Assembly: GCA_036877525.1 (NCBI GenBank)
Contig: JAZGTH010000020.1
Span: forward strand, 3,274,501 to 3,338,500
Direction: 5' to 3'
Length of the DNA stretch: 64,000 nucleotides
Source: Chromobotia macracanthus
Taxonomy: Eukaryota; Chordata; Actinopteri; Cypriniformes; Botiidae
The notes beneath the pieces were generated by a model. The model searched no databases and was not told the DNA's origin. It was given only the letters and a program-made list of their open reading frames with translations. The stretch's first letter is position 1, and each line of letters starts with the position of its first letter. The translations under genes were made by a program, and so were the position numbers. Shown in pieces: positions 1 to 12,138 of this stretch.

Positions 1-1122
1 GCAAAACACTTTGCCAGAAACAGCAAAGGAAACTGAAGGTACAAATAACTGAATCAAATCAGAGACACTAGAGGAAAATGAATCTGTTTAATGACAGATG
101 CTGGAAGAATCAGCACAGAAGACAAACCCCAAAACAAACAATGAATCATGTCCTACACTAGGAATATGAATCCGGAAGATTCTGGGATCTTCAGCAGTGA
201 AAGAGGCTGAGATACTAACGCCTAAGGCCATGTCTGCGTCTGACGGGCTTTAACAGGAAGCCAGGGTCTCGTGGGGTCTCACTTCCTGCCTTATACGAGC
301 CCAGCGGGTGTAAAACTGTCTAATACTACTGATACCAGCACACAAATAAACCACATCAGCAGAGAAACACATCTGCACACAAGACACGACCGCAGGAGCG
401 GGAGACGAGGAGTGATGGAAAATAAAGGTCACATGAAAGTGTGAAGAAAACTGAGTAAAACCTTGAGTCAAAACATTTCAAAACTTGTAACTTAAGCATA
501 CGAAGGAAAGAATGGAAGAAATAGCAGCAAAAAAAGAGAAAGAGAGATTTAAGAATGGAAAGAGTGTTTTTGCCAAACATTTCAAAAGGAATAAACTCTC
601 AGTGCCAAGATGATGGAAAAACACAGCAGAATGATGTTACTTCAGAAAGAACAGATTTTAATGAACACCAGAGCTGATCTGAGATCAGACATTTATTGAT
701 CTGATGTGTATAAACACTGGCAATAATTTTGTTCCAAAAGCTCATAAGTCGCTACCTAGAGAACAGCCAGACATCACAGACACGCTCCTGACCAAACGAC
801 TAATTCAAACTCCTCCATCAGCTGTTATGAGGTGTTAAAGTATTGAGCTTTATTTGTACAGCATTTTTGTACATTATTGTATGAGTTACTGTCTATGCAG
901 ATTTTCCAAATCCATCACTCATTCCATAGGTATCCAGTCAGTATGTTGCTTTAGAAAGCAGATGTCACATGCAGACAGTAGACAACACAATGTTTTGAAG
1001 GAAAGCTGATGTTGTTTTGATGATAATCAGATCTTTCTGAGATCAACCTGTAGTCTGATCTACCAGCTCAGATCTTTCTCAATAAGAGCTCTTCTGCTCT
1101 CAGACAAAGAACAATCCACAGT

Positions 1123-1236
1123 GCCTCAATCCATTTCCGGCTACAACACTTCCTGCTCACCAGCGTGAAGATAAGACACCTCAGTTCTCCACAATCAGCT
1201 CCTCATCACACCGGCAGGAAAATTCCACTTCCTGTG
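1123..1236 (+). repeat. Left arm of a long inverted repeat
   Basis: This arm matches the reverse complement of 1614-1724 over roughly 110 bases with few mismatches. Shared words include TCTCCACAATCAGCTCCTC and CACACCGGCAGGAAAAT. About 375 bases of AT-rich sequence separate the arms. A GGAAGT/ACTTCC-rich stretch follows (CACTTCCTGTGGTC near 1227 and again near 1248). It may be an element with long terminal inverted repeats or a local inverted duplication. No transposase is visible. Confidence 0.75.
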
Positions 1237-1309
1237 GTCAACATTATCACTTCCTGTGGTCGGATAATGACTTCCTCTGAATCAGACTGCTTGTTCTGCC
1301 AACGCTGCT

Positions 1310-1830
1310 CACACTCACCAGCTAACAACTTTATGTTATAAGAATGTTTCTCTAATGTTTACATTACATGACAAAAACGTTAAGAATGTTATTTTGAAAG
1401 TTCAATGAACATTCAAACCATTGTTTTTTTAACATTATATTTAAGTTATTGCTTGGTTTTAAGAATAGTATTTTTATTAATTTTTTAAACATTTTTATAC
1501 ATTTTTAAAATTCTGTAAAGTTTTTAAAATGTTCCCTTAACAACTTAAGAATAAAGTTTTTTATATATTTTAAAAACTAATATATAAAAAAAGTGTCACA
1601 CAGGAAGGAATTCCACACAGGAAGTGAAATTTTCCTGCCGGTGTGATGAGGAGCTGATTGTGGAGAACTGAGGTGTCTTCACGCTGGTGAGCAGGAAGCG
1701 TTGTAGCAGGAAATGGACTGGGGCACTAGGTTAAAAAAATGTATATTAACATTTCTGCAGGAATGTTTTTTTTAAAAACGTTTAGAGAACGTTAGGCAAT
1801 GTTCTGAGAATGTTCCCTGTTAGCTGGGTC
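1310..1830 (+). repeat. Dispersed AACATTCT-type element, interrupted copy
   Basis: It begins near CAGCTAACAACTTTATG and ends near GAATGTTCCCTGTTAGCTGG. Similar ends and internal words (AAGAACATTTCCCTAA, ACGTTAGCCA) recur near 2305, 7205 (reverse) and 8282. The ends are imperfect inverted repeats of CCAGCTAAC, so a non-autonomous DNA transposon family is likely. This copy contains the right arm of the long inverted repeat, so one of the two has been inserted into or rearranged with the other. Confidence 0.55.
1614..1724 (-). repeat. Right arm of a long inverted repeat
   Basis: Reverse-complement partner of 1123-1236. The pair could form a hairpin with a stem near 110 base pairs if transcribed. 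Confidence 0.75.
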
Positions 1831-2304
1831 TCCACGTCAAAAGCCAAGAGTTACGATGCAAGCCTCGTGTCTGTGGCTATTCATATCCAGAAACAAACTA
1901 CAACAGAACACGTCAGGAAATGATATCATCATTCATTGTGCAATTCTCCTCAGAATTCTACATCTGTGGGATGTTCTCAGACGAGGCCAAAGCAACACTT
2001 ACACAGCTAAGTGCCAATTTAGCACAACACTACACCCTACACAAAGCTATTCTAGGAGCAGGGTGGCCCCGAGGGGCCTCACAGCAAACACCCTCAATAA
2101 AGAACACTACATTGGCACCAGCAGTCTGGAGGAACATGATCTAGAGGAAATAAATCTAGAGGAGCAGAAGAACACCAACAGAGATCTAACTGCACTTCAA
2201 TACCTTGGCCTGCCTGCTGGCGTCCATCTTACGTGTGTCGACTGGAACCTGCCGAAACTAGAAAGCAGGTTGATAACACAACACTTTGGATCTTGCTGAA
2301 TCAA

Positions 2305-2645
2305 AAACAACAATTTTAGGTTGCAAGAACATTTCCCTAACGTTTCCATTAAGTAATGAAAACTGTAAAACAAATTTTTAACAACATATTTTGACAGTTT
2401 TAAGAACGTTCAAACGTCCAGTTTTTTAGATGTTGTATTTACGTTATTGCTTGGTTTTGCAAATATTATGAAAATTCTGTAACATTTTTAAAACATTCCA
2501 CTAACAACTTAGGATAATGGTTTTGATATATGACAACGCTGAAAAGCTCTACTAATGTTACTGCAAGAAAACCTTTGATAATTTTGAGAGAACTCTGATA
2601 GAAAACGTTAGCCAGCATTCTAAGAATGTTCCCGTTAGCTAGAAT
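2305..2645 (+). repeat. Dispersed AACATTCT-type element
   Basis: It runs from TTTTAGGTTGCAAGAACATT to AAGAATGTTCCCGTTAGCTAG. It shares order and wording with the copy at 8282-8550, which supports a repeated element. No coding potential is seen. Confidence 0.6.
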
Positions 2646-3246
2646 CTTAGTATGTCACCACTTTCATCAAAAAAAAAAACATTAAACCAATACCAACCAT
2701 ACTAACTATGGCACTGTGGTTACCATAGTAATGTCTTTCACTAGGTCTTGGTTGGAAACAGTGAAACTCTCGGTTCTCTGGGCCTGCTGCTGTATGTAGC
2801 CTTGCCAATTTAAACTAAACAAAAAGATTTAATTTCTTCCAAATGGCTTTTTTCAAACAGAGTCTTGTCAGAGAGGAATGTGTTGTGTAACATCTGTTAT
2901 GGAAACCAATTCTCTGCGAGTACTTGCGCTAGCTGGCATGCCAGAGGGGCAGAGCATGACTGGCTGTCGTTCTGTGACGGACTGGACCAATGGCTGATCG
3001 TTATTAAAGTCACACTGAAACGGAGTTTGCCATTTTAATGGCACCAATCAGTTTTAGAACAATACGTGAACAGAAGAGGCATTAGCATGGTAATAAACCT
3101 CATGGTCTCTTTCTTTAGCTCTTTCTTTTACTCTCTCTCTCTCTCTGGCAGATTAAAGCTTCTGGGCTGGAGCTCTGAGCACTGAATAATGGCAGCCATT
3201 TTGTTAAGGGGAGAAATTAAGATTCAGCACACAGGAGAACTCTCCC

Positions 3247-3273
3247 CCTCTCTCTCTCTCTCTCTCTCTCTCA
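3247..3273 (+). repeat. (CT)n simple repeat
   Basis: Pure CT tract, followed by a short TG run near 3294. Confidence 0.9.
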
Positions 3274-3855
3274 CTCTGTCTCACTCTGTCTCTGTGTGTG
3301 TGTTTGAAACAGCATGCTGTCGTACTGCTTGTCTCATTTATGCAGTACAAACTTTTATAAACGCATTAACCAAAACATGCAGTTTATTTTATAGCAGATG
3401 AAAACATTTTATCCCACAATTAAATGTGTTCGATCTGACTTTCTATTTCAAGTGTAATAAATAAACTAGAGGAGATTATAAACATTGATTTAGTTTTTCT
3501 AACATTGATTTAGTTTTGACTCATCATTATTTATTTAAAATGCACACTGGAGCTGAGCAGCTGTATACATGTGCGTGCCTCAGTGACTTTGTGAGTTCAC
3601 TTCATGTAAATACAGAAAGTCGCCTCTTTTATTAAAGGAAAACATTTGCATTATGCAAATTTTCAGTAACGTGTGTACTAGCATTTACTAGGTTACGAGA
3701 ACCAAATGTCCTCACAAGTTTAGTAATACCAATAAATTTTGACTTTGTGGAGACATTTGTTGTAATTTGTCCCCATAAGGAAACACGCTTTTGCTCAGTA
3801 CAGTATCCAAACCTTTACGTCCATGGAATGTCACCATAAATCTTGAAAACCCATC

Positions 3856-3907
3856 ATGTGTGTGTAAGTGTGTGTGCGTATGTGTGTGTGTGTGTGTGTG
3901 TGTGTGG
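3856..3907 (+). repeat. (TG)n tract beside constant exon 1 donor
   Basis: TG repeat with a few interruptions (CG, TA). In transcript sense it is a CA repeat beginning about ten bases after the GTGAGT donor of constant exon 1. A diverged fish repeat (GTCCTCACAAGTTTAGTAAT near 3708) sits on its far side. Confidence 0.9.
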
Positions 3908-3918
3908 GCATCACTCAC

Positions 3919-3977
3919 CCGCTGGGCCCTGGTCTCTGGTTCTCAGGGAAACGCCAGTCAGCACTGGGTGGTTTTTG
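3919..3977 (-). CDS. pcdhg: Gamma-protocadherin constant exon 1
   Basis: A 59-base exon reading QKPPSADWRFPENQRPGPSG, the last codon being split. Mammalian gamma constant exon 1 reads QAPPNTDWRF...QRPGTSG, has the same length and the same phase. The acceptor is a pyrimidine-rich run ending CTTCTACAG at 3978-3983. The donor is GG followed by GTGAGT at 3913-3918. The exon enters in phase 0, fitting the phase-0 donors of the variable exons here (Q or E followed by GTGAG or GTAAG), and leaves in phase 2. The encoded segment begins the cytoplasmic tail common to all gamma isoforms. The matching exons 2 and 3 are outside the window. The match of length, both splice sites, phase and the DWRF/QRPG core makes another identity unlikely. 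Confidence 0.93.
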
Positions 3978-4069
3978 CTGTAGAAGATGAAGGGAAAGCG
4001 TTAGGTCACATAGAAAAAAGGAAAAGCACAGTATTGTCTAGCAGAGTGACCTCGCTGTATCTGAACATG

Positions 4070-4100
4070 ACACACACACACACACACACACAAACACACA
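4070..4100 (+). repeat. (CA)n simple repeat
   Basis: CA tract, about 90 bases beyond the acceptor of constant exon 1 on its upstream side. Confidence 0.9.
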
Positions 4101-4952
4101 ACATACACACACTGCCCTGGATTTTTCCAGTCAGTGAGATACAAGCTCTGTGACTAATTGGGCCAAAGACAGAAACATCATTGTGATTCCATCTTGAGGA
4201 CACAGACACACACACACGCACAATGGAAACAGTCTTTGATAGTATGTTACTCTATTAAAGAAGTTTCAGCAGTTGTGAGTCTGGGTGTATTGCTGGATGT
4301 GTGTGTTAGGAAAATGTGTGTGTATTATTTAAACATTTTAACAGGCAGAGTCCCCTATATATTCTCTCTTGTGTACAAAACACTCTCTCTTCAGCCTGAT
4401 GATTCCTCTACAAGGACATTAAGACTTCAGTGTGTGTGTTACATCCGCCTGTAGGAACATCAGAGGGGTTCACACTAAATTCTTCAGTAATGAGGTGTGA
4501 GAGAGAAAACAAATGATGACTGAACACAGACGGGCTGTGAAATATTACCACACTGCACTGTATACTGTACACTGCCTACTGTTTATTTTAAAGTAATAGG
4601 TAACAACACACCTTTTAAACTGTTATTAGCTACACTGTTGTCACATTTCCTCATTTTGTTGCATGTTCGTTGCCTGTTTCTCCTCCTGAAGTTTTATCGC
4701 AACTCAAGGTCACAGTCAAGGTTACTGCAGTGAGCTCAGACAACTCTGTTTACATACTGAATATTTCCACAAATAACAAACAGTAGATGCGTCATGCCCC
4801 TAAACACACACAAACACACAATACAATACAACACAATGGAACCATGTGGCATTTGCACACACTCTTCAGAAATGAGTGCACACACTAAATGCTCTGTACA
4901 CATGGTAACAAGTTAAATACACATCTCTCTGTACACACTGCTCATTTACACA

Positions 4953-4958
<6 letters not shown>

Positions 4959-4994
<36 letters not shown>
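4959..4994 (+). repeat. (TG)n simple repeat
   Basis: Uninterrupted TG tract followed by a G run and a common fish repeat remnant. Confidence 0.9.
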
Positions 4995-4997
<3 letters not shown>

Positions 4998-5418
4998 GGG
5001 TTACGTAACCATATACTGGGGACAAATTTGTACCCAAAAGTCAGCAAATAAGTCAGCTCATTTGTAAAAACATTATAAAAATATATGTTTTTAAAACTGT
5101 AAAAATACAAAAATGTTTTTTTGTTATGGTTAGAGTGTGGGTTGCCAACAAATATACTCCAAAAAAAGTTATGTTGCTTGGCAAACGTAAACAGAATACA
5201 TTGAGAATGAAAGCTGTATATTATTCAGTGGGAGTTTTTTTAAATTTCAGTTATGTCAATTAATAAACTGAATATCGCTCTCTTTTATCATATTGTTTCC
5301 ATTGTTTTGTAAGAGCAAATTTTATAAGAGTAAGAGTTTTATGAGATTTGCAGTAAATAACTATAACTCAAAGCCACTTGTGTTCAGTTGCTTTAATCTA
5401 TAGCCTTACATCTGGTGC

Positions 5419-5440
5419 GCACACACACACACACACACAC
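5419..5440 (+). repeat. (CA)n simple repeat
   Basis: Uninterrupted CA tract. Confidence 0.9.
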
Positions 5441-6414
5441 ATACACCATGAAGCATGCATCTGGATCAGTAGATCAACTCGATAGATTTTGTGAATGAAA
5501 CTGAATTTATAAAATACATCCTTCCTGATGCAGCACATGGAAAACATCTGTGTATGACACACATCCTGTTTCAGTCTGACCTGACAATACAGAAATGGGC
5601 AGTAATTTCTCCTGCATTCTCAACGCTGCACAGGAAGTGTTGTGTGACTCTGGGACTTGAAAATATCTCTTTCACTTTGTGTCAACTGTAAACAATCTAT
5701 GAGTGAAACACTTTATCACACACAACACACATTATCACCACAAACAATGGACCGATCCAGCAACAAACCAGATAACAAACAACAAATGTTCTCAGAACGT
5801 TAGCCAAACATTGCCTGTTTGCAAGGACTCTATTTGAAAATATTTTAAACAGCATTTTACTCATTCTTTTGTAATGGATGCAGTTTTATGATCTCATGAT
5901 CCACTGAGACAGAGAAGAGGACAGATGGAAAACTCCTCTATGACTAATATTCACAGACCGTAAACCCTGGCACATAACTTAGCACAGATCTACCAATGCC
6001 TTTTCTGGCAGGGCAAATACGTGCCACAGAGTTACACTGAAGAAGAAATCAGAAACATTCCAGTGCGCAACAGTAAGTTTATAACAGTGATTTATAATTT
6101 GAGTGGTCGGTCTGATTTTACAAGAAATGTCCGTCTGTAAATACAAGGGAGAAGATGATCCGACTACTATATCACATGTGTGGGTTCTGTAGATGGTGCA
6201 GCGTTTGTAGCTTATTCTTACAGCAGTTGTTTAAAATTTAAACACGTCATTCACATTAAGAAAGTAACTCTGAAAGTAACCTTCAATTTCATGTTTCAAA
6301 CAGAGATGGCAGTAGAGAGGCAAATGTTACAGACCGCATAAGTGCTTTAAGAGAAACTATCACAACAACATTCATGTAGATCACACACCTATCCAGAGTC
6401 TTCTATAGACCAGG

Positions 6415-6441
6415 ACACACACACACACACACACACACACA
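6415..6441 (+). repeat. (CA)n simple repeat
   Basis: Uninterrupted CA tract. Confidence 0.9.
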
Positions 6442-7204
6442 GAGCACGTGTCATTAGAGCTGAGCCAGATGGCAGACCATTGACCCACAGAGACAGAACG
6501 ACTCTCTGGGGACTCGATGAGACATGAGGTCCAGAAAGGACAGAATGAGAGAAAGAGAGATCTCCATTTCTCAGGCTCAGTCCTCTACAAACACTGGGGA
6601 TCCACTGAAACTTGCTTGTGCAAAACATTTGTGAACACACAGAACACTCAAAAACACTTTAGTTTCTTATTATAACTAAACAAATGAGGCAGAAAATATA
6701 AAACAAAGCCATTACAACACAAAATGCAGCATAAACTTATCACTTCAGCCAGATTTAGCCAAACAATCATCAGAAATCCACACACAGTAGATTAAATCTG
6801 ATGTCACATTTCTGATTCATGTCTCTTTTACAAAACACTGTGCTGTACTAAGAATCAATAAATAACTCGACTCATCCACAGATGCACTATGGGATATCCC
6901 GCTCACACAGTAGGTCACATGACTCAGGCCCATGGAATCAATAAGATGAACTCAGCAAAACAGGAAGTCGGAGGTCAACACATGACCTCTGGAATCCTGT
7001 TATTCCGCCACCTCTTTCCCTCACTACACACTTCCTCTCTCTCTTCCTCTCTCGTTTCCCGCCTATTTCTTTCCCCTTCTGAAACCTCATTTCTGTCCAT
7101 GAGTCTCATCTTCCTGTCCATCTGTTCATCATGGATCTTCTAAACGTCGAGTTTCTGCTGTTCATCTCTCTAAAAACATCATGTTTCCATCTGAATCACT
7201 GGCT

Positions 7205-7465
7205 CTCATCTGATCAAAAATGTTCTTGCAGTAACATTAGTAGAATGTTTTTAACATTAGATATCTTATATTTCAAAAATATTATTAGTGGACTGTTTTA
7301 CAAACATTACAGAATTTTACAAGGTTTGAATAACATTCTAATAGCCAAGCAATAACGTTAATCCAACATCTAAAAACTGGATATATTGAACATTCAAAAT
7401 ATTTTTTTAACAGTTTTGTTACTTAATGGAAACGTTCTCACAACCTAAAACTGTTAGCCGGGAAT
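7205..7465 (-). repeat. Dispersed AACATTCT-type element, reverse copy
   Basis: Reading on the minus strand it shows the TTTTAGGTTGTGAGAACGTT start and the ATTAGTAGAAC interior of the copies at 2305 and 8282. The far end is missing or diverged. Confidence 0.55.
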
Positions 7466-8281
7466 GCTTCATGTAAATAATACAATGCAAAAAACACAAT
7501 CATGTATAGTTTAAACAATAAAAAAAAGTGTCATCTTTTAGCAGAGACAAGAAGCATGTCTCATATCTTGTGTTGTTGGTATGTGTCCAAAAATCTCATT
7601 TTGTCTAAACTCATCTGTCACTCAGCAGAAACTGGCCACGTCAAATGAGTGCCAGCATGGACAGATTGTGACACACCCTCGAGAACTGAGCAAACAAAAC
7701 CAATGTTACCCACTGTACATTAAATGTGTTGTTTACTATCAAAGAGAATAAACAACAGGATAAAAAGTGGTTTAGTGTACCGAATTATCACACACCAACA
7801 CTGTTTCAATGTGTCGACTCTTATGTATTAAAGAGTTTGACAGCATTACAGGTCACAATCTAAAATCAAAACCACTTAAGAACCTTTAATATAAATGTCT
7901 TTTTTCCTCTAACAGTAATGTTTTCAACTCCCTGAGTTCATGTTCCTCCTCTGTGACTGTCTTCACTCAATCCTCCCCTTCCATTTGACACTGCAGATTT
8001 ACCTCAGCTAAATTCATTCTTTTGTTTCCTAATATATCTGCTCTCTTTCTCCTCCTCTTCCTTCCATCTGTCTGTCCTCCTACTTCCCGTTGAGTCACAG
8101 GCTCACACCGCCAGTCTGCTGAAGATTCTGGAAGCCGGTCAACTTCACACCACAAAATGCCAACTGCACTTACTCGCCTTGAAGCATATGTACAGCAATA
8201 GCTCACCCAAAAATAAACATTCAGCCATATTTTAGTCACCTCATGTCACTTTATATCTATATTATTCTCTTCCCTCCACCC

Positions 8282-8550
8282 AGCTAACAATTTTAGGTTG
8301 TAAGAACATTTCCCTAATGTTTCCATTGAGTAACAAAAACCTATAAATGTTATTTTACATGTTTCAGAATTGTTCAAAGCCTCAACATTATTCAAACCTT
8401 TTTAATTCTGTAACATTTTTAAATTGTTCCAGTAACATCTCAATAACATTTTTGATATATTTTGATGATATATAACGTTAAAAACGTTCTACTAATGTTT
8501 GATAACTTTGAGAGAACTTTTAGAAAATGTTAGCCAACCTTCTGTTACCT
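8282..8550 (+). repeat. Dispersed AACATTCT-type element
   Basis: It starts CAGCTAACAATTTTAGG and ends near TTAGCCAACCTTCTGTTACC. It is the clearest complete copy of the family in the window, about 270 bases long with no open frame. Confidence 0.6.
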
Positions 8551-9438
8551 GGGATGATGGACAAATGTGTGAGTGGTAAGAGCTCCTTTTGTAAAACTTT
8601 CATTTTGCTTCTATGTCCTCTTTAGAACTGACAGGATGAATCATTATCTGCTTTTGTCATGTGGAGAAAAACCTGCTAAAACATTCAGCCAAAGATCTGC
8701 CTTTGTGTTTCACAGGAGGAGGACAATACAGAGTTAGGATGACATGAGAGTTGCACATTTTCCAAAATCATTATTTTAATGAACTATTCCTTTGAATATT
8801 CTTACTTTTTAAATAATAGCATTATGTATTTTAAATGATTCATCCATGCACATTTTTTTCATTCATGTTCCCTCATAATCTTTACTGAAAAACATTAAAC
8901 CCTCCAAAATATATCTTGATCACATATGTCTGTCCTGGAGGGCGGGACTATATTTACTGTCCAATGGGTGGGCAGTTCCACCCCTCCAACTTCCCACGAT
9001 CTAATCAATTCCCAAAGAATGAAATCAAGTCCTGTCCTGTGTTTTTTCTTTCCAGAAGACTCACTCAAATATGCGTCACCGCAGGGAAGACCACTGCACT
9101 TCCATTTAATGGTTACTTAAAGTGTTTATAAGTTCTATTTTAAATATTAACTAGTTGTGGTGTTCACATCACATAAAAGGTCATTGATTCTCACAAAACA
9201 GATGTTGTTTAAGAGGCCTCAACATGAGTCATGTCTAAAACACAGCCCTCTGCTTTAAAGACTACGCTTAACTTTGGCTTTTTAGACAAATGTTAAACAC
9301 TCTCTTATTTGTAAGTCACAAATGTAAAGCATGACCTGAAATCCCTTCCTATCGAAACAATAAAGAGAAAGTACATGGTGAAGAAAGTTACTCAACAGAA
9401 ATGAATGTGATTGGCTGTGAGTATGAATGTGCTCTCAC

Positions 9439-11889
9439 CTCATTGGCTGAGTTCATTAAAGGCTTCCTTGTCAATGTCATATTTAATGTGTTGTTATGAC
9501 TCAACATGGGAGTTTTGACAAACACAAAGTCACTCCTGCTGGACAGGGTTGAATAACAGGGCCTGTAGGTCCGTGTGTGAGGCTCCTGAGGCCCACCAAC
9601 AACCTCCATATATCTAATGGGCCCATCAGTGTTAAGCTGGAGATGAAGGTCCTTATGGGCTCGCTGCTGGTAGCCGTGCCTGGACCGGAAGCCCGACCTG
9701 GAGTAGCAGCATGCTGAGCTGCCCTTGTGCCTGATGCATCGTACCAAAAGGACCGTCATAGTCAACAAACACACCAGCGTCACGCAGCCCAGAGATATGA
9801 TGAGATACAAGCTGACATCCGTCATTCCCGCCCCCTTGCGCGAGAATGTTGTTGCATGGAGGTCTGTGGATTTGTCTGCGCTTTTTTCTTCTACAGTAAC
9901 TGTAACCAAAACGCTCGTGGACAGAGTTGGCTGGCCATTGTCCCGGACGCCCACTGTGAAACTGTACGCCGGACGAGTTTTTCCACCCTGCTCATCTTCC
10001 ACGAGTTTCCGTGCGGTGCGTAGCTCGCCCGTGTGCACATCGATGTTGAACAGCGACGAGTCGTCGCCCGGGGTGATGCTGTAGAACAGCCAGGCGTTGT
10101 GGCCGCTGTCGGGGTCAACGGCCACGATTTTATTTACACGATGACCTACGGGGGCAGAATGAGGTATGGTTAGCTGCATCCCGGTGTCTTCAGAATGGGT
10201 CGGGTAAAGGATAACCGGTGGGTTGTCATTCTGGTCGACCACAAACACATGGACGGTGACATTAGACGTTTGTGGAGGCGTGCCGGCGTCGCGCACCTGC
10301 ACCTCGATTTTAAACGCGTTCATCTGTTCGTAGTCCAGAGAGCGCATGGTGAAGATATTCCCATTCTCTGGGTTTATGTAGACATATGAGGAGATGGGAC
10401 TGCCGTGGATGACTGTGGGCAGGATGGAGTACGACAGACGGGAGTTTTCGCCCACGTCTGGATCTGATGCGGAGACGGTCACTATCGGAGCTCCAGGGCT
10501 GTTATTCTCAGTCACATCCACTGAGTAGGACATCTGTGAAAACACTGGAGCATTGTCATTGACATCAGACAGACGAACCGCAAACGTCTTCTGAGAGGAT
10601 AGTGAAGGGGAGCCTGAGTCAGTTGCCGTGACAACGACAGTGTATTCATCAACAGTTTCTCTGTCCAGGCGACCATCGGTAACAAGTGTGTAGTGTTCAC
10701 CAAAGGCAGATTTGAGCTTAAACGGAAGTCCTTGAGATACTCTGAGTGTTACTTTCCCATTTTCCCCTGAATCCAAGTCTTTTGTGCTGATTAAAGCAAT
10801 AACAGTGCCCGAATCAGCATCCTCAGGGATCGTACTGGTGAGGGAGGTCAGTGTCACCTCTGGAGAGTTATCGTTCACATCGATTATTTCCACTTTGACG
10901 TTGCACGAACCCTCCATAGCCGGAGAGCCTCCATCCCTCGCCTGGACCGTGATGTCATACACATTTGCATCCTCATAATCCACATCCCCCACAACACGGA
11001 TTTCCCCCGATTTAGAATCCACACTGAACATCTTAAGTACTCTATCAGGGGTGTATTTACTAAATAAGTAAGATATTTGACCGTTTACGCCCGAGTCCGC
11101 ATCAGTGGCGTTGAGTTTTGTCACAAGTGTCCCTCGAGGAGAGTTTTCCAACAGGCTAACTCTCTTAACCTGCTCGTCAAACACTGGGGCATTGTCATTC
11201 ACGTCCAGAATTTTAATAAGCAGGAGGGTGGTCCCGGATTTTTCCGGTTGACCTCCGTCCACGGCCGTAAGCAAAAGGCGGAACGCGGCCTGTTTCTCGC
11301 GGTCCACGGCTTTATCCAGAACAAGCTCTGGAAATTTACTACCGTCGCTTTTAGTCTCCACGTTTAAAACGAAATAGTCGCTAGGGGAAAGGCTGTACGT
11401 ACGCAGGGAGTTAATTCCCACGTCCGGGTCGTGTGCGCTCTCCAGGCGGAACCGCGTTCCCGGAGCGGCCGCCTCCGATATCTCCAGTGATGAGTTCACG
11501 TTTGGAAACTGCGGCGCGTTGTCATTCACATCCTCGATCTGAATAAAAACTCGGTGGATCTCTAGCGGGTTTTGAAGAAGAATTTGAAGGTGCAAAGAAC
11601 AGACTGAATTTAACGCGCATATGCGCTCTCTATCAATGGTCTCTCTAATAACCAAGGCACCGTTAGATGGATTTACCTCGAAATATTGCGCGTTAGATTC
11701 CGACACGACCTGCAGAGCTCGTTCGGTAATCCTCGTAGTACTGAGACCCAAATCTTTTGCTATATTCCCAACGACGGACCCCGGTTTCAGCTCCTCTGCT
11801 ACCGAGTACCGGAGCTCACCGGACGCGCTCGAGGGGCGAACGAGGGAGACCGCGAGGCAGAGCACGGGCCACGAGCGTCTCCACTCCAT
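9439..11889 (-). CDS. pcdhgc5: Protocadherin gamma C5-like variable exon
   Basis: A single exon of 817 codons. The start is ATG at 11889. A signal peptide of about 24 residues ends before ELRYSVAEEL. Six cadherin repeats follow, each closing with a DxNDN-type calcium motif (DVNDNAP, DVNDNSP, DQNDNPP). EC1 has the protocadherin CX5C motif (CALNSVC), and EC6 has GHNAWL. The membrane segment is about residues 692-718. The stub contains LNTDGPIRYMEV and TYRPCYSTLSSRSDFVFVKTP, recalling the SDGTLKYMEV and SDFTFLRPL stretches of human PCDHGC5. The exon ends AATGAG followed by GTGAGA, so glutamate is joined in phase 0 to QKPPSADWRF. It is the variable exon nearest the constant exons, as gamma C5 is in mammals. 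It shares none of the near-identical EC6-to-stub block of v1 to v13, so it has escaped their conversion. Assignment to C5 rather than C3 or C4 rests on the stub and position. Confidence 0.9.
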
Positions 11890-12134
11890 TGTGCGCGATC
11901 CGGGGAAGGAAATGAATTCAACTTTTTCGCCTCATCGGATCCATATTCTCGTTAAAGCGACGCTACCATGTCGTGCGTAAAATAATCCGGTACGAGCAAA
12001 ATGAAGGAAAAACTTTGAAGTAAATCATGTTGCCTGTAAACTTTTCGGTAAAACAGTCTTCACCCTGCGCCTCTCCAAAACTCCCTGAATTAGCTGCGCC
12101 TCTGCTGCGCAACAGGGCGGAGACTGAGTCACAA

Positions 12135-12138
<4 letters not shown>

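Larger units (their letters stand above)
1..3918. other. Non-coding stretch downstream of constant exon 1
   Basis: No exon could be supported on either strand. Because the cluster reads right to left, this is probably the intron between constant exon 1 and constant exons 2 and 3. I looked for the conserved gamma constant exon 2 core (WPNNQF... followed by LQAMILAS) and the lysine-rich end of exon 3 and did not see them. The stretch holds a long inverted repeat, two copies of a dispersed AACATTCT-type element, CT-rich tracts near 3131 and 3247, and a TG tract ending just beside the exon. Confidence 0.6.
3978..9438. other. Non-coding stretch between constant exon 1 and the C5-like exon
   Basis: No exon is supported. 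This is the intron that follows the C5-like variable exon. It holds CA/TG tracts (4070-4100, 4959-4994, 5419-5440, 6415-6441) and dispersed AACATTCT-type copies (a fragment near 5788, a reverse copy at 7205-7465 and a copy at 8282-8550). A remnant of a GGGGACAAATTTGTACCC-type fish repeat lies near 5018. Enhancers are expected around here by analogy with mammals, but none can be pinpointed. Confidence 0.5.

Noticed and set aside
1856..2299. Plus-strand 147-codon frame
   Set aside because: No recognisable domain, lies between repeat copies, no promoter or splice context. Chance frame.
3791..4153. Plus-strand open frame of 120 codons over constant exon 1
   Set aside because: It consists largely of translated TG and CA repeats and runs antisense to a well-supported exon.
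7967..8239. Minus-strand frame with SSADWRCEPV, superficially like the DWRF core of constant exon 1
   Set aside because: Only ADWR agrees. The following residues do not match, no donor follows at the right phase, and the genuine exon with full splice signals is at 3919-3977.
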